Shown here in pieces: positions 6,512-9,173 of a stretch of DNA of 9,173 nucleotides. The first letter of the stretch is position 1; each line of letters starts with the position of its first letter. The translations under genes were made by a program, and so were the position numbers. Source of the stretch: Limnohabitans sp. (GTDB lineage Bacteria > Pseudomonadota > Gammaproteobacteria > Burkholderiales > Burkholderiaceae_C); the NCBI GenBank assembly GCA_009693225.1, contig SHXP01000076.1:1-9173 (forward strand). Direction: 5' to 3'. The notes below the pieces were generated by a model that was not told the origin of the DNA, made no database searches, and saw nothing but the letters and a program-made list of their open reading frames with translations.

Positions 6512-8929
6512 ATGTCCGGACAAACCCCCTTGCCCTCTGAGCCGATTGACCTGCCGATGCTGCCTTTGCGCGACGTGGTGGTGTTCCCGCACATGGTCAT
6601 ACCCTTGTTCGTCGGCAGACCTAAAAGCATCAAAGCGCTGGAAACCGCCATGGGCGCAGACCGCAGCATCATGCTGGTGGCGCAAAAAACCGCCGCCAAG
6701 GATGAGCCGGCTGTCGGCGACATGTTTCAGGTCGGTTGCGTTTCGACCATTTTGCAAATGCTCAAGTTACCTGACGGCACGGTCAAGGTGCTGGTTGAAG
6801 GACAGCAACGCGCCATGGTCAACCGTATCGAAGACGGCCCCTTGCACTTTGTCTGTAACCTGACCCCGGTGACACTGTCTGCTTCTAATGAAACAGACAC
6901 TGAGGTAGAGGCCTTGCGCCGCGCGGTCATGCAGCAGTTTGACCATTATGTGAAGTTGAACAAAAAAATTCCACCCGAGATTCTGATTTCGATTGCCAGC
7001 ATCGACGACCCCGGTCGTCTGGCTGATACCATCGCCGCGCATTTGCCGCTGAAGCTGGAAAACAAGCAGGCAGTGCTGGATTTGCCTGAGGTCAAGGCGC
7101 GCCTGGACAATCTGTTTACCCAGCTCGAGCGCGAAGTCGATATCTTGAATGTGGACAAGCGCATTCGCGGTCGTGTCAGACGTCAGATGGAAAAAAATCA
7201 GCGCGATTTTTATTTGAACGAACAGGTCAAAGCGATTCAAAAAGAACTCGGTGAAGGCGAAGAGGGCGCTGACATTGAAGAGATCGAGAAAAAGATCAAG
7301 GCTGCGCGCATGCCGCCCGAAGCACGCAAAAAGTCCGAAGCCGAATTGAAGAAATTGAAATTGATGTCACCCATGTCTGCCGAAGCAACCGTGGTGCGCA
7401 ATTACATCGATGTCATGGCGAATCTGCCCTGGAGCAAAAAAACCAAGATCAGACACGATTTGATGAATGCCGAAGCGGTGCTGAACGAAGACCATTTCGG
7501 TCTTGAAAAAGTCAAGGACCGCATTCTGGAATATTTGGCAGTGCAACAACGTGTGGACAAAGTCAAAGCACCTATTCTTTGCCTGGTCGGCCCGCCCGGT
7601 GTCGGTAAAACGTCTCTGGGTCAATCGATTGCCAAAGCCACCGGCCGCAAATACGTGCGCATGGCGCTGGGCGGCATGCGTGACGAGGCGGAAATCCGCG
7701 GTCACCGGCGTACGTACATCGGCGCGCTGCCGGGTAAGGTGATGCAAAACCTGACCAAGGTCAGCACCCGCAATCCGCTGTTTCTGCTGGATGAAATCGA
7801 CAAGCTCGGTTCGGATTTCCGGGGTGACCCGTCTAGCGCTTTGCTTGAGGTGCTCGACCCGGAACAGAACAACACCTTTAACGACCATTACGTCGAGGTG
7901 GATTTCGATCTGAGCGATGTGATGTTTGTGGCGACCTCCAATTCCATGAATATTCCGCCGGCTTTGCTCGACCGTATGGAAGTCATCCGTTTGTCGGGTT
8001 ACACCGAGGACGAAAAAATCAACATCGCTTTGCGCTACCTGATCCCCAAGCAGTTGAAGAACAACGGCATCAAGGAAGATGAACTGCTGATCGAAGAATC
8101 AGCGGTGCGCGACATCGTGCGCTATTACACGCGTGAGGCCGGTGTGCGTTCGCTGGAGAGGGAAATTTCCAAGATCTGCCGCAAAGTGGTCAAGGCGCTG
8201 CTGTTGAAGTCTCTCACGCCTTTAGTCAAGGTCAATGCAGAAAACCTCAACGATTACCTAAGCGTACGCAAATACACCTACGGGCGCGCCGAACAGCAAA
8301 ACCAGGTGGGGCAGGTCGTTGGGCTGGCCTGGACAGAAGTCGGTGGCGATTTGCTCACCATCGAGGCCGCCACCATGTCTGGTAAAGGCACTATCACGCG
8401 TACCGGCTCTCTGGGCGATGTCATGAAAGAGTCTGTCGAGGCCGCACGCACCGTGGTGCGCAGCCGGGCGCTGGCGCTGGGCATCAAGCCCTCGTCGTTT
8501 GAAAAAACCGATATACACATTCACGTGCCTGACGGTGCAACCCCCAAGGACGGACCGAGTGCGGGAGCAGCCATGACCCTGGCCATTGTGTCTGCACTCA
8601 CCGGTATCCCGGTGCGCAGCGACGTGGCCATGACCGGTGAAATCACCTTGCGCGGTGAGGTCACCGCCATCGGTGGCTTGAAAGAAAAGCTGCTGGCGGC
8701 ATTGCGCGGCGGGATCAAAACCGTGTTGATCCCCGAGGAAAATATCAAGGATTTGCAGGAAATACCGGACAACGTCAAAGCCAATCTTGAAATTGTGCCG
8801 GTGCGATGGCTTGACAAGGTACTGGAAATCGCGCTCGAGCATATGCCAACACCTATCCCTGAGGAAGAGACCGAAGTGCCGGTGGCGGTCAAGGTCGAGG
8901 ATGTGCCTGCGGTGGCTGTGAAACATTGA
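6512..8929 (+). CDS. lon: Lon ATP-dependent serine protease
   Basis: An 805-residue single-chain AAA+ protease (family S16, LonA type) that forms a cytoplasmic hexamer degrading misfolded and short-lived regulatory proteins. The N-terminal substrate-binding domain (about 10-205) begins with LPMLPLRDVVVFPHMVIPLF. A charged coiled-coil stretch follows (about 225-290). The AAA+ module has Walker A GPPGVGKT at 360-367 and Walker B LFLLDEID at 423-430. The C-terminal protease domain has the Ser-Lys dyad: Ser683 in KDGPSAG and Lys726 in GGLKEK, 43 residues apart as in E. coli. The acidic, valine-rich tail (about 783-803) is more variable. I chose ATG 6512 because GGAAG at 6500-6504 is well spaced. 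A GTG at 6473 is in frame but lies inside the terminator hairpin. The gene is intact. It is separated from clpX by a strong hairpin, so expression may depend on read-through or on a promoter inside clpX. Confidence 0.98.
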   Translation: MSGQTPLPSEPIDLPMLPLRDVVVFPHMVIPLFVGRPKSIKALETAMGADRSIMLVAQKTAAKDEPAVGDMFQVGCVSTILQMLKLPDGTVKVLVEGQQRAMVNRIEDGPLHFVCNLTPVTLSASNETDTEVEALRRAVMQQFDHYVKLNKKIPPEILISIASIDDPGRLADTIAAHLPLKLENKQAVLDLPEVKARLDNLFTQLEREVDILNVDKRIRGRVRRQMEKNQRDFYLNEQVKAIQKELGEGEEGADIEEIEKKIKAARMPPEARKKSEAELKKLKLMSPMSAEATVVRNYIDVMANLPWSKKTKIRHDLMNAEAVLNEDHFGLEKVKDRILEYLAVQQRVDKVKAPILCLVGPPGVGKTSLGQSIAKATGRKYVRMALGGMRDEAEIRGHRRTYIGALPGKVMQNLTKVSTRNPLFLLDEIDKLGSDFRGDPSSALLEVLDPEQNNTFNDHYVEVDFDLSDVMFVATSNSMNIPPALLDRMEVIRLSGYTEDEKINIALRYLIPKQLKNNGIKEDELLIEESAVRDIVRYYTREAGVRSLEREISKICRKVVKALLLKSLTPLVKVNAENLNDYLSVRKYTYGRAEQQNQVGQVVGLAWTEVGGDLLTIEAATMSGKGTITRTGSLGDVMKESVEAARTVVRSRALALGIKPSSFEKTDIHIHVPDGATPKDGPSAGAAMTLAIVSALTGIPVRSDVAMTGEITLRGEVTAIGGLKEKLLAALRGGIKTVLIPEENIKDLQEIPDNVKANLEIVPVRWLDKVLEIALEHMPTPIPEEETEVPVAVKVEDVPAVAVKH

Positions 8930-8939
8930 CGGTTTCTGG

Positions 8940-8969
8940 CTGGCAAAGCAAGTCTTTTTAGGCTATACT
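8940..8969 (+). promoter_or_regulatory. Probable sigma70-type promoter of tRNA-Gly/tRNA-Cys
   Basis: CTGGCA (8940-8945, four of six bases of the -35 consensus) and TATACT (8964-8969, a good -10) are 18 bases apart. Initiation would fall about 5 bases before tRNA-Gly. The stretch after the -10 (TTTCCCCTC) is C-rich. This starts only 10 bases after the lon stop codon. Confidence 0.65.
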
Positions 8970-8980
8970 TTTCCCCTCAT

Positions 8981-9056
8981 GCGGGAGTAGCTCAGTTGGT
9001 AGAGCGCAACCTTGCCAAGGTTGAGGTCGCGAGTTCGAGACTCGTCTCCCGCTCCA
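8981..9056 (+). tRNA. tRNA-Gly (anticodon GCC)
   Basis: A 76-base tRNA. Acceptor GCGGGAG (8981-8987) pairs with CTCCCGC (9046-9052), followed by discriminator T and encoded CCA. The D arm contains AGCTCAGTTGGTAGAGC. The anticodon stem-loop CAACC-TTGCCAA-GGTTG carries GCC at 9014-9016. The T arm is GCGAG-TTCGAGA-CTCGT, with one G-T pair. It reads GGC and GGU codons. It lies 51 bases after lon with its own probable promoter and is followed by tRNA-Cys. Confidence 0.97.
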
Positions 9057-9061
9057 CATAT

Positions 9062-9090
9062 AAAAAGGGAAGCACCCGCTTCCCTTTTTT
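9062..9090 (+). terminator. Terminator-like hairpin between tRNA-Gly and tRNA-Cys
   Basis: GGGAAGC (9067-9073) pairs perfectly with GCTTCCC (9078-9084) around a four-base ACCC loop. Five As precede it and six Ts follow, so the A/T runs extend the stem. The form is that of an intrinsic terminator, possibly active on both strands. Only nine bases separate it from tRNA-Cys. Confidence 0.75.
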
Positions 9091-9099
9091 CTCGATAAC

Positions 9100-9173
9100 G
9101 GCGCGATAGCAAAGCGGTTATGCACCGGATTGCAAATCCGTGTAGGTCGGTTCGACTCCGGCTCGCGCCTCCA
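9100..9173 (+). tRNA. tRNA-Cys (anticodon GCA)
   Basis: A 74-base tRNA ending exactly at the window edge. Acceptor GGCGCGA (9100-9106) pairs with TCGCGCC (9163-9169), followed by discriminator T, which is typical of cysteine tRNAs, and encoded CCA (9171-9173). The anticodon stem-loop CGGAT-TGCAA-ATCCG carries GCA at 9132-9134. The T loop is TTCGACT. It reads UGC and UGU. No promoter fits in the nine bases between the preceding hairpin and the gene, so it is probably transcribed together with tRNA-Gly. Neighbouring Gly and Cys tRNA genes are also found in E. coli. Confidence 0.97.

Noticed and set aside
5531..6757. Long minus-strand open frame (408 codons) across clpX and the start of lon
   Set aside because: It lies opposite two unmistakable genes, has no recognisable domains, is rich in His, Gln, Arg and Gly as expected for a reverse-strand shadow, and crosses the terminator hairpin.
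1..9173. CRISPR array, phage genes, toxin-antitoxin or other defence module
   Set aside because: No spaced direct repeats and no genes of these kinds are visible. All coding space is accounted for by the genes listed.

Overview
The window looks like a piece of a betaproteobacterial chromosome, most likely Burkholderiales. Two things support this. The protein sequences of trigger factor, ClpP, ClpX and Lon resemble that group (judged from memory, no search was run). The order tRNA-Leu, tig, clpP, clpX, lon, tRNA-Gly, tRNA-Cys also fits. I cannot name a family or genus.

Layout, left to right. (1) 1 to about 332, minus strand: the N-terminal part of an IS5-family transposase. It runs off the left edge and carries two in-frame TAG codons, so it is a dead insertion-sequence remnant. 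(2) About 372-2929, plus strand: a decayed RND-superfamily efflux permease. Its first 160-170 codons are missing at the insertion-sequence side, and two in-frame stops and one frameshift break the rest. (3) 2930-3028: a candidate weak promoter and a strong hairpin with a U-rich tail. (4) 3029-3115: tRNA-Leu(UAG). (5) 3162-8929: the protein-quality-control block tig, clpP, clpX, lon, all on the plus strand and all apparently intact. (6) 8981-9173: tRNA-Gly(GCC) and tRNA-Cys(GCA), with a terminator-like hairpin between them. There is no gene-free stretch longer than 300 bases.

The intact genes form a coherent set. Trigger factor binds nascent chains at the ribosome exit tunnel. ClpX unfolds substrates and feeds them into the ClpP proteolytic chamber. 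Lon is a separate one-chain AAA+ protease for misfolded and regulatory proteins. This is ordinary conserved housekeeping content.

The points worth a second look are the degraded left third and a recurring arrangement. Three hairpins with U tails sit upstream of tRNA-Leu, lon and tRNA-Cys, each so close to the next gene that a promoter after the hairpin is hard to fit. I found no CRISPR array, phage module, defence system or convincing undescribed system here.
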